Positions 15,301 to 23,703 of a stretch of 64,000 bases of DNA are shown here, piece after piece (position 1 is the first letter of the stretch; every line of letters starts with the position of its first letter). This stretch comes from Nitratireductor thuwali. GTDB taxonomy: Bacteria > Pseudomonadota > Alphaproteobacteria > Rhizobiales > Rhizobiaceae. Made by a program: the position numbers and the translations under genes. The notes beneath the pieces were generated by a model. The model had not been told where the DNA came from. It worked only from the letters and a program-made list of their open reading frames with translations, and searched no databases. Location of the stretch: assembly GCF_036621415.1 (NCBI RefSeq), contig NZ_CP030941.1, forward strand, positions 930,001 to 994,000. Direction: 5' to 3'.

Positions 15301-15861
15301 ATGAACCGTTTGCCCATTGCCGTGTCTTCGGCGCTCTTGATCGCTCTTGCGGGGCCCGTGGCCGCGCAGGTTGCCGACATTCCGCAGGAGTCGCCGAAAG
15401 CTGAAACGGTGAACACGCCTCTGGAGTTCGCACGGATGTCCGTGGCGTGGAGCGTTTTCCAAATGGATTCCAGCCGGCTGGTGGCCAGAGAAGCCGATGG
15501 CGAGGATATAAAGCGTTTCGCTAACCGCACGGCCGACACCTACGAAGACCTTCTCGCCGAGGTCTCCCGCCTCGCCCAGTTGGAAGGGATCTCGCAGGGC
15601 GAGATGCCTCGCATCATGGAAACCAGCCACCTTCGAAAGGTGGCGGAACTTGAACGCGCCGAGACAGGGCGGCTCGAAGAGCTCTATATCGAGATGCAGC
15701 TCGAGCAGTTGCCTGAGCTTATCGCCATGTTCAATAACTATTCGCAGAAAGGCGGCGAACTCGCGGTGTTCGCGGAAGAGACCCTGCCGATGCTGCGGGA
15801 GCAGTTCGCCAGAGCCCGCGACCTGGCGGATAGCGCTGGAATAGAAGCCAAGGCGGGCTGA
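15301..15861 (+). CDS. DUF4142-type secreted four-helix protein
   Basis: A 186-aa protein with a signal peptide cut near GPVAAQ and a mature all-helical domain. FARMSVAWSVFQMDSSRLVA, then DIKRFANRTADTYEDLLAEV, fits the ferritin-like DUF4142 family, though the iron-binding glutamates were not located. ATG 15301 follows AAAGGAG. It is divergent from the respiratory operon and has its own GGAAC-N17-TGTT element. DUF4142 proteins are common members of alphaproteobacterial stress regulons. Confidence 0.75.
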   Translation: MNRLPIAVSSALLIALAGPVAAQVADIPQESPKAETVNTPLEFARMSVAWSVFQMDSSRLVAREADGEDIKRFANRTADTYEDLLAEVSRLAQLEGISQGEMPRIMETSHLRKVAELERAETGRLEELYIEMQLEQLPELIAMFNNYSQKGGELAVFAEETLPMLREQFARARDLADSAGIEAKAG

Positions 15862-15902
15862 GCCGTTCAAGGGATCCTGGGCGTTCCTGGAGCCCCACAG
15901 GA

Positions 15903-16607
15903 TCAGCCGACATCGCTCTCCAGATTGCCCTTGCGCTGGAGCCACAAGGTGGCGAGCCAGCAAAGGAGGGCCCAGGCGGACCCGACGGTCCAGCCTGCCA
16001 GAACGTCGGTCGGCCAGTGGACGCCGAGATAGACCCGGCTGATGCCCACGAGGAGCGTGACAAGGACAGCCCAGAGAAGGACGTAGGCCTTCGTCGTCCA
16101 GCGCGGGCGCACACGTGCGATCATGACGGCCAGCGTCAGGTAGACCACCGCCGCCATCATGGAATGGCCGCTGGGGAAGCTGGCCGTGGCGACATACGAG
16201 CCGTGCGGCACGAGATCGGGCCGCGGCCGGTCGATGACCATCTTCACCACGGTGCTCAGAAGGATGCCCCCGCCGACGGCCAGGATGACGGCGAGCCCGG
16301 CCTTCGGCCTGGAGAGCATGAAGAGATAGCCAGCCGCGGCAAGGGTTATCAGCGTCAGGACTCCGACTCCGCCAAGTGCGGTGAAGTCGCGCATCATCTC
16401 TTCCAGCCATGCGGGGCCGAGCGGCTCGGTCGTGTCGGCGGGATTGCGCAGAGCGAGCAGCAGCATGCGGTCCACAGCCTGCGTGCTGCCCTCGGCTACC
16501 TCGTCGACAAGCTCGACGAAGCCCCACAGGGCGGCCGCGGGTATGAGCAGTGCGAGCACGATCGGCCACTCGCGGCGGCCGAGACGGTTGGTAAGATTTT
16601 CCAACAA
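15903..16607 (-). CDS. PAP2-family membrane phosphatase
   Basis: A protein of about 234 aa with several membrane helices and all three PAP2 acid phosphatase motifs: KMVIDRPRP, PSGHSM and SRVYLGVHWPTD, containing the catalytic histidines. It should remove phosphate from a lipid such as phosphatidate or undecaprenyl diphosphate at the outer face of the inner membrane. The open frame extends to a GTG at 16679, but the promoter-like palindrome at 16639-16671 overlaps that region, so a TTG at 16607 or 16604 is more likely to be the start. Divergent from the EF-hand gene. Confidence 0.85.
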   Translation of the reverse strand: MLENLTNRLGRREWPIVLALLIPAAALWGFVELVDEVAEGSTQAVDRMLLLALRNPADTTEPLGPAWLEEMMRDFTALGGVGVLTLITLAAAGYLFMLSRPKAGLAVILAVGGGILLSTVVKMVIDRPRPDLVPHGSYVATASFPSGHSMMAAVVYLTLAVMIARVRPRWTTKAYVLLWAVLVTLLVGISRVYLGVHWPTDVLAGWTVGSAWALLCWLATLWLQRKGNLESDVG

Positions 16608-16638
16608 TGCGGACCGTCCGGAAGAGTTTCCTTTACCC

Positions 16639-16671
16639 AACGGAACAACGCGGCAGCTCGCCTGTTCCGTT
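16639..16671. promoter_or_regulatory. Bidirectional EcfG-type promoter candidate in a perfect inverted repeat
   Basis: AACGGAACA (16639-16647) and its exact inverse TGTTCCGTT (16663-16671) flank 15 bases. Read in either direction this gives GGAAC-N16-TGTT, pointing to the EF-hand gene on the plus strand and the PAP2 gene on the minus strand. Confidence 0.65.
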
Positions 16672-16713
16672 GCGTACACGAGGGATGACGGAAAGTAACG
16701 AAAGGAGATTCAC

Positions 16714-18003
16714 ATGAAGGCGTTGAAGACTTCAACAGCGGCGGCCCTGATATTCGCTCTGGCGCCCGCGGCGGCCTTGGCGGCAGCGCAGTATACCTTC
16801 AGCGATATCGACGCGGACGGCAATCTGGAACTGTCGGAAGCGGAGTTCGAACAGGTTAGTCGCGGCGCGTTTCAGGCATGGGACCAGAACGCCGACCAGC
16901 GCATTACAGAAGACGAGCTCTATGGCGGCCTCTTCGCCGCCTGGGATACCGATGCCGATGGCGACCTTGGCGAAGAGGAATACCGAAACGGCTATACGGC
17001 CTGGTTCGGCGATGATGTGGAGCCTGCCTTCGGCGAGATTGCCGGCGACGATGATGTGATAGGCCGGGACGAGTTCACCTCCGGCCTGCGTGAGACGGAC
17101 GCGATGGCCGGCTTTAACGCCGGCGAGGACGGTGTCGACTGGACAGCCTTCCATGTGGCCCTGTTCGACGTCTATGACCGCGACGGGGACGACGCGCTCA
17201 GCCAAGACGATTATGCGGCGTTCGAGGACGACCGGATCACCGCCGGCGAGCAGACCGCTGCCGCGGATACCGGGGATACCGAGGCGACCGACGTCGAGCG
17301 TGGCGAGGAGACGGCAGCGATCGGGCAGGATGCCATCACCCCGGAGGAAGTCATCGCTCTGCCCAACTGGGCGACCGACGAACTTTATGCCGACGGCATC
17401 AGCGTGGAGTTCCTGCTGGACGAGGCCGAGGTGTTCGGCCCCACGGGCGATGAGATCGGCAGCATCGAAAACGTGGTCTTCTCCCGGGACGGCCAGGTGC
17501 TGTCCGTCGTCGCGGAGCTCGGCGGCTTCCTGGATATGTTCGACACCCATGTGAACGTGCCCTGGGACGAGGTCGAGTATTCGGCAGGTGAAATCACTAT
17601 CCCGGTGACCGAGGAGAACGCCGAGGACTACAGTGTCTTCAAGACCGGCTATCTGACCGCCGAAGGCGCGGCCCAGGAGACCGCCACCGTGGAGGACGAT
17701 CTGGTGACCGGCCCGAACGCCTTCCGCGCGACCGATCTGATCGGCGATTACGCCCGCATCCGCGACGACGAAGCGGAGCTCGGCTACGCCGATTTCGGCT
17801 ATGTCAACGACCTTGTCATCCGTGATGGGCAACTCGCGGCGGTGGTGGTGAACCCGAGCCCGGGCTACGGGCTGGGCGATCCCTATTACGCCTATCCCTA
17901 TTATGGCTATGCGCAAGGGCCGGGCCCCTATTACGACATGCCGTACGGCGAGGAAGACGTCGCCCAGGCCGAGCCGTTCGATTATGACACATTCGGGGAG
18001 TGA
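16714..18003 (+). CDS. Secreted EF-hand and PRC-barrel protein
   Basis: A 429-aa exported protein, signal peptide ending about residue 25. Four calcium-binding EF loops are visible near 31-42 (DIDADGNLELSE), 57-68, 78-89 and 155-166, the second being less canonical. A PRC-barrel domain follows at about 225-290 (GISVEFLLDEAEVFG to NVPWDEVEYS) and a second PRC-like segment near 335-375. The C-terminus is Tyr-, Pro- and Gly-rich. It is very acidic. The gene is preceded by the bidirectional GGAAC element and followed by a clear terminator. Calcium-regulated binding in the periplasm is inferred. Confidence 0.85.
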   Translation: MKALKTSTAAALIFALAPAAALAAAQYTFSDIDADGNLELSEAEFEQVSRGAFQAWDQNADQRITEDELYGGLFAAWDTDADGDLGEEEYRNGYTAWFGDDVEPAFGEIAGDDDVIGRDEFTSGLRETDAMAGFNAGEDGVDWTAFHVALFDVYDRDGDDALSQDDYAAFEDDRITAGEQTAAADTGDTEATDVERGEETAAIGQDAITPEEVIALPNWATDELYADGISVEFLLDEAEVFGPTGDEIGSIENVVFSRDGQVLSVVAELGGFLDMFDTHVNVPWDEVEYSAGEITIPVTEENAEDYSVFKTGYLTAEGAAQETATVEDDLVTGPNAFRATDLIGDYARIRDDEAELGYADFGYVNDLVIRDGQLAAVVVNPSPGYGLGDPYYAYPYYGYAQGPGPYYDMPYGEEDVAQAEPFDYDTFGE

Positions 18004-18017
18004 TCTCCCTTCGCTGC

Positions 18018-18047
18018 AAAGAGGCCGGCAAGAGTCGGCCTCTTTTT
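18018..18047 (+). terminator. Rho-independent terminator
   Basis: Arms AAAGAGGCCG (18018-18027) and CGGCCTCTTT (18036-18045) form a ten-pair stem with an 8-base loop and run into a T tract ending at 18047, 15 bases after the EF-hand gene stop. Confidence 0.9.
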
Positions 18048-18358
18048 GTGCGCGAATGGAAACATTGCCGCTCACCCGTTGTTATAGAAGATAGCGGGTG
18101 CGTGAAGAGCCGCTGCGTCGTGTTGTCGGTTCGAGGTGAGACCCGGTGCACAGGCGGAGGGGCTCGGCCGCTATGGGACTCTGACCGGCACGGCCGGGTT
18201 GCGGATCACCGGCCAGCAGGCCAGGCCCCTGATCGGGAGCGGCACTTTTTCTTGCACAATCTCGGCGCAGTAGCGCTGAGAAGCCTCCCGAGCGATCGCA
18301 GTGGCGAGCAGGGCGGCCCGCGCACAAGGCGCCTGTGGTCCAACAACAGGAGAAAAGC
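18048..18358. other. Intergenic stretch, nothing recognised
   Basis: No coding sequence, RNA or repeat could be supported here; it probably holds the promoter of the next gene, but no GGAAC-type element was found. Confidence 0.5.
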
Positions 18359-19480
18359 TTGAGAAAAGCTTTCTTCGGGTTTGCATTCGTCCTTGTCCTC
18401 CTGGCCAGCGCGCTGTCGCTGATCCCGCTGATTCCGGCCAACTACTGGTGGATCACGGGCCTCGATTTCACCCGCCTGCACCTTCTTCTGGTGCTGATCG
18501 CCGCTTCCGCGATTCTGCTGATCTCCTCGCCCCGCCGGCCGCTCGCCTGGGTCGCCGCCGCCGTGGGCCTGGCGGCGATCGTCTACAACGCCTCCAAGCT
18601 CGCTCCTTATCTGCCGTTTGGAGAGGAAACCGCCGTCGCCGTGGCGGAATGCCCCGAGGAATCCCGGCTGCGTGTGCTCGTGGTCAACGTGAATGGCAGG
18701 CTCGAGAATGCCGACGCGCTGTTCCGCATCGTGCGCGGCTATGATCCCGACCTGCTCCTTGCCGTCGAGACCGACGCATGGTGGGATGAGCAGCTTGCGA
18801 CGCTGAAGCCCGCCTTTGCAGGATCGGTCCAGCAGGTCGCCGGGGCGCGAGCCTATTTCGGCATGCATCTTTTCTCGAAGCATCCCCTGGTGGAATCAGA
18901 GATCCTATTTCCAGTCAGCGATGGTGTCCCCGCCATCAGGGCGGAGGTCGGAATGCCTACCGGTGGAACCGTGTTGTTCTACGGGCTGCATCCGCGGCCG
19001 CCCCGGCCGTTCCAGAGCTCGGTCATGCGCGATGCCCAGCTCATGCTGGCCGCGACTGCGGCGCGCGAGAGCACGGGAGCCACGGTGGTCGCCGGCGACT
19101 TCAATGCTGTCCCCTGGGAGCCCGTCTTGCGCAGGATGCTGCGCATCGGCGGCCTCCTCGATCCGCGTGCCGGGCGCGGTTATCTGGCAAGTTACAACGC
19201 ACAGAAGCCGATCTTCTATTGGCCTATCGATCACATCCTCGCCACGCGCGAACTGGGCGTCACGGGCTTCGACCGCGGTCCGGCATTCGGATCCGACCAC
19301 TGGCCGGTGGTCGCGGATCTGTGCCACCGCCCGGATTTGGCCGAGACCCGCGCAGCGCCGCCGCCCGAGCCGGGTGATATCGAGGCGGCCGAAAGCGTGA
19401 TCAGCTCGGCGGTGTCGCAGGCCCGCTCGCCAGCGGACAATGCCGGCCACCGGAACCAACAGGGCCCTGCACGGTTTTGA
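18359..19480 (+). CDS. Membrane-anchored endonuclease/exonuclease/phosphatase family protein
   Basis: About 373 aa. The TTG at 18359 is chosen because AGGAG lies just upstream; a GTG at 18335 is an alternative. Three N-terminal hydrophobic helices (to about residue 85) precede a metal-dependent phosphodiesterase domain with the marks VVNVNG, an acidic ETDAWWDEQ, VVAGDFNAVPW and GSDHWPVV, the catalytic Asp-Asn and Asp-His sites. The domain should lie in the periplasm, so a lipid headgroup, nucleotide or extracellular nucleic acid is the likely substrate. The adjacent stress genes suggest membrane upkeep. Confidence 0.85.
   Translation: MRKAFFGFAFVLVLLASALSLIPLIPANYWWITGLDFTRLHLLLVLIAASAILLISSPRRPLAWVAAAVGLAAIVYNASKLAPYLPFGEETAVAVAECPEESRLRVLVVNVNGRLENADALFRIVRGYDPDLLLAVETDAWWDEQLATLKPAFAGSVQQVAGARAYFGMHLFSKHPLVESEILFPVSDGVPAIRAEVGMPTGGTVLFYGLHPRPPRPFQSSVMRDAQLMLAATAARESTGATVVAGDFNAVPWEPVLRRMLRIGGLLDPRAGRGYLASYNAQKPIFYWPIDHILATRELGVTGFDRGPAFGSDHWPVVADLCHRPDLAETRAAPPPEPGDIEAAESVISSAVSQARSPADNAGHRNQQGPARF
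19452..19476 (+). promoter_or_regulatory. EcfG-type promoter candidate (GGAAC-N16-GGTT)
   Basis: GGAAC at 19452-19456 and GGTT at 19473-19476 are 16 bases apart, inside the end of the phosphatase-family gene and about 37 bases before the PRC-barrel start. Confidence 0.6.
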
Positions 19481-19513
19481 CGACGGCAGCCCGCTTTTCT
19501 CAAAGGAGGCAGC

Positions 19514-20245
19514 ATGTATTGGAGACGCCTTGGTCCCGCCTTCCTGGCTCTCGGGCTATGTGCTTCCGCAGCGCCCCTGGCGCATGGCCAGACGGATAGT
19601 CGGGCTGAAGTCGCGAGGATGACTGAGGATCAATACGGGGTCCTCCTCCGCTCGGTCGAGTATCGCAGCCTCCGCGAGATCGTCGAGCAGAACCTGGTCT
19701 ATGGCGAAAACGGCGAGGAGATCGGCGAGGTCACGGATCTCGTGTTCGCCCCGGAGGGGCAGATCCTTTCCGTGATTGCTAAGATCGATGGCATATGGGA
19801 AACGCAGGTGAGCATCCCATGGAAAGAGGTGGTGCCCAACACCCCCGCCGACGGCATAGCCGGGATTCTGGTTCCGGTGGATGAGGAAGACGAATTTATT
19901 CCCGAGCTCGTTCTTACCCCGGAGGATGCGGCAAACGAGATGCGCGAAGTCGGCGAAGAGGTCGCCGTGACCGGCGGCGCATGGCTCGCCACCGGCCTGC
20001 TCGGTGCTCCGGCGCGGATCGAGGGAAAGGACGGGCCAGAGGCCTTCGGCCTCATCCAGGACGCCTTTATGGAAGAGGGAGAAGTCTTCGTTCTGGTGAT
20101 CCGGCCCGAACCCTTGTCGCAGATGCCGGAACTGGTCGCGGTGCCTTTCCCCGACGAGGCGGTAGATTGGAGCCCGCGCCGCTCGCTGGTCGACCTCGGC
20201 TATTCCTTTGAAACTCTTCTGGAGGCGCCGAAAGCTGAATTCTAG
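19514..20245 (+). CDS. Secreted PRC-barrel protein
   Basis: A 243-aa exported protein with a signal peptide ending near AHGQ. A PRC-barrel domain occupies about residues 55-125: YRSLREIVEQNLVYGENGEE, then DLVFAPEGQILSVIAK and VSIPWKEV. The same module is found in the EF-hand protein at 16714. A second barrel-like half follows from about 155. ATG 19514 has AAAGGAGG upstream. Members with signal peptides are common in Rhizobiales and often stress-induced. The ligand is unknown. Confidence 0.8.
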   Translation: MYWRRLGPAFLALGLCASAAPLAHGQTDSRAEVARMTEDQYGVLLRSVEYRSLREIVEQNLVYGENGEEIGEVTDLVFAPEGQILSVIAKIDGIWETQVSIPWKEVVPNTPADGIAGILVPVDEEDEFIPELVLTPEDAANEMREVGEEVAVTGGAWLATGLLGAPARIEGKDGPEAFGLIQDAFMEEGEVFVLVIRPEPLSQMPELVAVPFPDEAVDWSPRRSLVDLGYSFETLLEAPKAEF

Positions 20246-20553
20246 GAGTAGCCGGACCCTCGCCAGACGTGGTCGAGCCTCCGAGCGTGGGGCATGAACC
20301 TCGCCAAGCGGCGCGGCATGTCGAGAGCCCGGGTCGCTGTCGGCCGCAAGCTAGCCGTCATCCTGCATCGCATGTGGAGTGATGCGACCAAGTTCCGCTT
20401 TGAATGGTCATTCACTCAATTCCGTCGACGTCTACGCCTTGATCAGGACTGGATCGTCAGCCGATGGAACTGCGCTGGAGCTTCGAAGCCAGCGGAACAA
20501 TCGCCGAGAAACCATGTTCGTATGGGAGGCTCAAACGAGGAGAGGAAATAGTC
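20246..20553. other. Intergenic stretch with a promoter candidate only
   Basis: No gene could be supported. The only feature recognised is the GGAAC-N16-TGTT element at its end. Confidence 0.5.
20494..20518 (+). promoter_or_regulatory. EcfG-type promoter candidate (GGAAC-N16-TGTT)
   Basis: GGAAC at 20494-20498 and TGTT at 20515-20518 are separated by 16 bases, 35 bases before the small secreted protein start. Confidence 0.6.
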
Positions 20554-20985
20554 ATGACCAGGTTCACAGCGCTTCTGTCGACCCCACTGCTCATCGCCGC
20601 CCTCACCGGGTTGCCAGCCATGGCCGAGGAGAGTGGTGCGAAGCCGGCAGCCGAGCAATCCTCCGGAACGGAGGTGGACGCCGGAACCACGATGGCAACG
20701 GGCGTAGCCGAGATCGACACGGTACTCACGATGATCGGCGAGGGCATGATCGAGTTCAGCGTGGTCGCCGGCGACGCACCCGTCAATGTCGTTGCCCTCG
20801 ATGAAATCGTGACCGGTGAAGACCGCGAGGAACTCGAGTCGGCGATAAGCGACAATCAGGAGCGGATCGACGAGCTTCGCGCCGAACTTGCCGCCACCGA
20901 TCTCGACTTGGCCGAGGATGTCATCGACAGCGCCATCGCCGCTCAGCGGGAACCAGATGGTGCGCTTACCATCTACACCTACTGA
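20554..20985 (+). CDS. Small secreted protein, stress-linked paralogue family (copy 3)
   Basis: A 143-aa exported protein with signal peptide ending near LPAMAE. The C-terminal region (LESAISDNQERIDELRAELA, then EDVIDSAIAAQREPDGALTI) shows the same helix-strand-strand plan as the proteins at 3366 and 4261, and is closest to the one at 3366. The final IYTY strand corresponds to IIYM in copy 1. It is preceded by a GGAAC-N16-TGTT element. No active site is apparent. Confidence 0.72.
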   Translation: MTRFTALLSTPLLIAALTGLPAMAEESGAKPAAEQSSGTEVDAGTTMATGVAEIDTVLTMIGEGMIEFSVVAGDAPVNVVALDEIVTGEDREELESAISDNQERIDELRAELAATDLDLAEDVIDSAIAAQREPDGALTIYTY

Positions 20986-21133
20986 TCGAGCAGCGGACTG
21001 AAACGTTCTCAACGTCCGAAGTGGGCGTCGGAAGACATCCGTCAGCCACGCGCCTTCGGCTGCGCCAGCGAGGAGGTCTGCGCCGCAGGAGACCCGGCAC
21101 CGGAGCCGCAAGAGGCCCGGCACCGGATATCTT

Positions 21134-22201
21134 TCAGCCGCGCGAGCGCTCTTCGATCATCAGCTTAGCGCCATCGGATCGAATCTCGATGGAAAGCGGG
21201 CGGCCCGTGGCGATGCGACCGTCAAACTCGTAGAATATCTCGCCCCTTGGGCGCAGGCTTCGCTCCGTCCGCTCAACCCGGAAGCGGCCGACCACCTCCC
21301 GAACGGCCTGACGGACGTCGCTAGGAACGACTTCGAGCGGGATCGTCTCCTCTATCTCCTGGATACTACCGCCAGCCGTCACATCGACTTCTACACGCCG
21401 TCCGCTCTCACGCTCGATCCCCGCAAACTCGAAGACGCGCTGGCCATCGTCCAAGCCATAGGCATAGGTCTCGAAATCTGCCGTGGGCAGCGCCCTCTCG
21501 GCCCTCTCCAGTGTCCGTCGCACGGCGCTGCGATCCAGTATCTCGCGTTCCCGTCGGCTTTCCGGCGGCTGGGCTCGCTGACGCTCGGCCGTGCGGCTCT
21601 CACGCCCTTTCCTTTCCTCACCACCTCTAAGCTCGTCCGGAATGCTCTGTGCGCCATTCTCCTCCGCTGAGGCGGCGCGGCTTTCACGCCGCTCCGCTTC
21701 GCGTGCGCTTCTCACCCGCTCGGCCCAGTTTTCCAGGCTCTCATCAGTTGGCGACGGAAGGGGTTCCCAGCGTTCTTCCCCTATGCCTGCCCCGGAATCG
21801 CCGTTCGCGGCAGCTTGACGTTCGGTCCCCTCCCCTGGGGTGGGGGTCGGATTAACGGGCGGATCGCCCATCGCATCGCGTGCCGGGCCATCGGGTGTCG
21901 TCGACAAGGTTTCCTCCGACCGCTCCAGCATCGCCTCTGCCGCTTCGACCATGGTATCGCAGCGGCCGGAATCGAAAGCCACGATACGCGCAGCATCGAG
22001 CGCGGCCAAAGCTGCCTGCAACTGCTCTTCCCTAAGTCCCATTTCGGCTGCAGCATCGGGGTTGTTGCGCAGATCGGGGATCTTATCTGCGACACCCTCG
22101 ATCCGCTGCCGGCAATCTGAAGGTGCCTCACCTTCTTGGGCGGGTGCAAGACCGGTCGAAAGTGCCAGCATTCCCAGTCCCGCTACGACTGCATGTTTCA
22201 T
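21134..22201 (-). CDS. Secreted protein with PepSY-like C-terminal domain
   Basis: A 355-aa exported protein (signal peptide to about residue 21, AGGAG before ATG 22201). The N-terminal third is helical with two cysteines. Residues about 120-235 form a charged, Arg/Glu-rich, probably disordered linker. The last 110 residues (FEFAGIERESGRRVEVDVTA, GGSIQEIEETIPLEVVPSDV, then a repeat of the strand pattern) resemble PepSY or BON-like ligand domains seen in periplasmic inhibitors. It is convergent with copy 3 of the small secreted family. Function unknown. Confidence 0.7.
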   Translation of the reverse strand: MKHAVVAGLGMLALSTGLAPAQEGEAPSDCRQRIEGVADKIPDLRNNPDAAAEMGLREEQLQAALAALDAARIVAFDSGRCDTMVEAAEAMLERSEETLSTTPDGPARDAMGDPPVNPTPTPGEGTERQAAANGDSGAGIGEERWEPLPSPTDESLENWAERVRSAREAERRESRAASAEENGAQSIPDELRGGEERKGRESRTAERQRAQPPESRREREILDRSAVRRTLERAERALPTADFETYAYGLDDGQRVFEFAGIERESGRRVEVDVTAGGSIQEIEETIPLEVVPSDVRQAVREVVGRFRVERTERSLRPRGEIFYEFDGRIATGRPLSIEIRSDGAKLMIEERSRG

Positions 22202-22665
22202 GGTCCGTCTCCTCTGGCGACGGGTACTCCCGTCGTGAACCAGTCAGTCAACGATTTTCGGACGGCGAACCGGACCCATAATCCTGGTCGGCCAGCGGCA
22301 ATCTGCAAGCGCCGCTTTGCGAACCCGATCAGATTGTCCACTTCAGTTCAGGCGGTTACTAGGATCCTCTGCCATCTATACGATAACTGCGCCGAGTGGG
22401 CGTTGTTCCAAAGGGCTCGATGTCACCATTTTGCGCCAGAGCAATGTGATAGGCCCGCGGGAGGGCGGCGACTGGCACGCCACATCAGCTGAGGGCGAGC
22501 AGCTATTTCACTTTGCCATTTAGAAGCTGTCAGACCGGATCCGGTCCCAAGGCAGCCGCCGCGGTGATGTCGACCTCCTGCCAGCCTGACAGGCAACGTT
22601 CGTCGTTCATGCCATCCCTGGCGCTCGTTTTGCGAGCCAGCCAACGGGAGGGTTGCGTGATGCAT
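22202..22665. other. Intergenic stretch, no gene supported
   Basis: Several short frames exist but none has a recognisable domain or ribosome site. The only signal is the weak promoter candidate at 22385-22409. Confidence 0.5.
22385..22409 (-). promoter_or_regulatory. Weak EcfG-type promoter candidate (GGAAC-N16-AGTT)
   Basis: On the minus strand GGAAC (22409-22405) and AGTT (22388-22385) are 16 bases apart. It is about 185 bases before the PepSY-like gene, farther than the other sites, and the first -10 base differs. Confidence 0.3.
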
Positions 22666-22980
22666 TCAGTAGCGCCGACCGGCCTCGCGGGACGCTTGCA
22701 GCGGGTCGATCGATCCGATGGTGTACCTGCGGAATTCTTCCGGCAGAACGAGGATGCGCACGGAGCGCGCCGCTGCGACGAAGCTGCTTCGCGCTACGTG
22801 CGGCGGAACTTTTCCAGCTGCAGCCTCGCGACAGGCCGTCAGCGCCTTCTTGTATTTCTCGGTTTCTCGTTCAGGCCATTGTGTGTGCATGACCTTCAAG
22901 GCGTCAGCCGGTCCGGTCACAATCCTGAACCGCCCCAATACGCCGGGTTCGACCACTACAGGCGTCTTGAACATACGCAT
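22666..22980 (-). CDS. DUF982 domain protein
   Basis: ATG 22980 is chosen because GGAGGG lies six bases upstream. The 104-aa product follows the DUF982 plan: an N-terminal strand with PVVVEPG, a helix with ADALKVMHTQWPE, then YKKALTACREAAAGKVPPHV and ARSSFVAAARSVRILVLPEE. DUF982 is a small family almost restricted to Rhizobiales, function unknown. A second copy is encoded just upstream on the same strand at 23084. Confidence 0.85.
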   Translation of the reverse strand: MRMFKTPVVVEPGVLGRFRIVTGPADALKVMHTQWPERETEKYKKALTACREAAAGKVPPHVARSSFVAAARSVRILVLPEEFRRYTIGSIDPLQASREAGRRY

Positions 22981-23083
22981 TACTGTCCCTCCAACCAGCC
23001 GATAAACGGGTATTGGCTCGAAAGGTTCAAGCAATGTGTGGATCAATGGGTATAAATTGTAAATAGATCCGTCGGGGAACGAA

Positions 23084-23395
23084 CTAATATGCGTCCTCGC
23101 CGCCAAGCTCCTGCTTCAGCCGCTCGCCCTCGTAGAGGCTGTCGAGCGGCACGTCCTTCGCCAGAACTTTCGTGACCCTCGCAACATTGGTGAAGGCTCG
23201 TCGCGCTTCATCCAGCGTGCCCGTGCCGGCGATCGCGGCGACACAGCTATCCATGGCCCGTTGATAGAGCGGCCCGTCTTGCACTGGCCATGTCATCAGA
23301 AGATCGAGAGCTTCTTCGGCGCTGTAGATCTCGATGACCGGCTGACCCGGCTGCAGGACGAGGCGCACAGGCAGGTCGAACTGATAGGCATCCAT
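23084..23395 (-). CDS. DUF982 domain protein
   Basis: The 103-aa product starts at ATG 23395 behind GAGGAA. It shows the DUF982 pattern: LPVRLVLQPGQPVIEIYSAE, EALDLLMTWP, YQRAMDSCVAAIAG and ARRAFTNVARVTKVLAKDVP. It shares only the family pattern with its neighbour at 22666, so the pair is an old duplication or independent gains. No DNA-binding or catalytic motif is seen. Confidence 0.82.
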   Translation of the reverse strand: MDAYQFDLPVRLVLQPGQPVIEIYSAEEALDLLMTWPVQDGPLYQRAMDSCVAAIAGTGTLDEARRAFTNVARVTKVLAKDVPLDSLYEGERLKQELGGEDAY

Positions 23396-23481
23396 TTCGG
23401 CGATTCCTCGGCAGCGATCTCTGCTCAACATCCGAACACCGCAATAGGCGGAAAGTTGCATTGGATCGCCGGAATGGCCGT

Positions 23482-23703
23482 ATGACTTCTGTCTGCCCCT
23501 GCTGTGGCCAACCCGTGAATGCGGACAGGGTGCCCATAGAAGCGTTGGATCAAATTCGACCGTCCCTGATGGTTTGGGTGGCGGTCCTCGTGCGGTCAGC
23601 TCGCTCGCCCAGAATGCGAGGAAGAGCAGGCTTCGATCCCGGTCAGACATCGCGGCAGCTTCTCGAAAAACCGAGGACGCGCCCGCAGGTGGGTTTCCTT
23701 TGA
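23482..23703 (+). CDS. Possible truncated zinc-ribbon protein
   Basis: MTSVCPCCGQPVNADRVPIE looks like the zinc-ribbon start of short rhizobial proteins that continue into a winged-helix domain, but the remainder here loses the expected pattern after about residue 25. It overlaps no other supported gene. It may be a decayed copy. Low confidence. Confidence 0.3.
   Translation: MTSVCPCCGQPVNADRVPIEALDQIRPSLMVWVAVLVRSARSPRMRGRAGFDPGQTSRQLLEKPRTRPQVGFL

Noticed and set aside
16732..18075. A 447-codon minus-strand frame opposite the EF-hand gene
   Set aside because: It mirrors the EF-hand/PRC gene and lacks a start signal.
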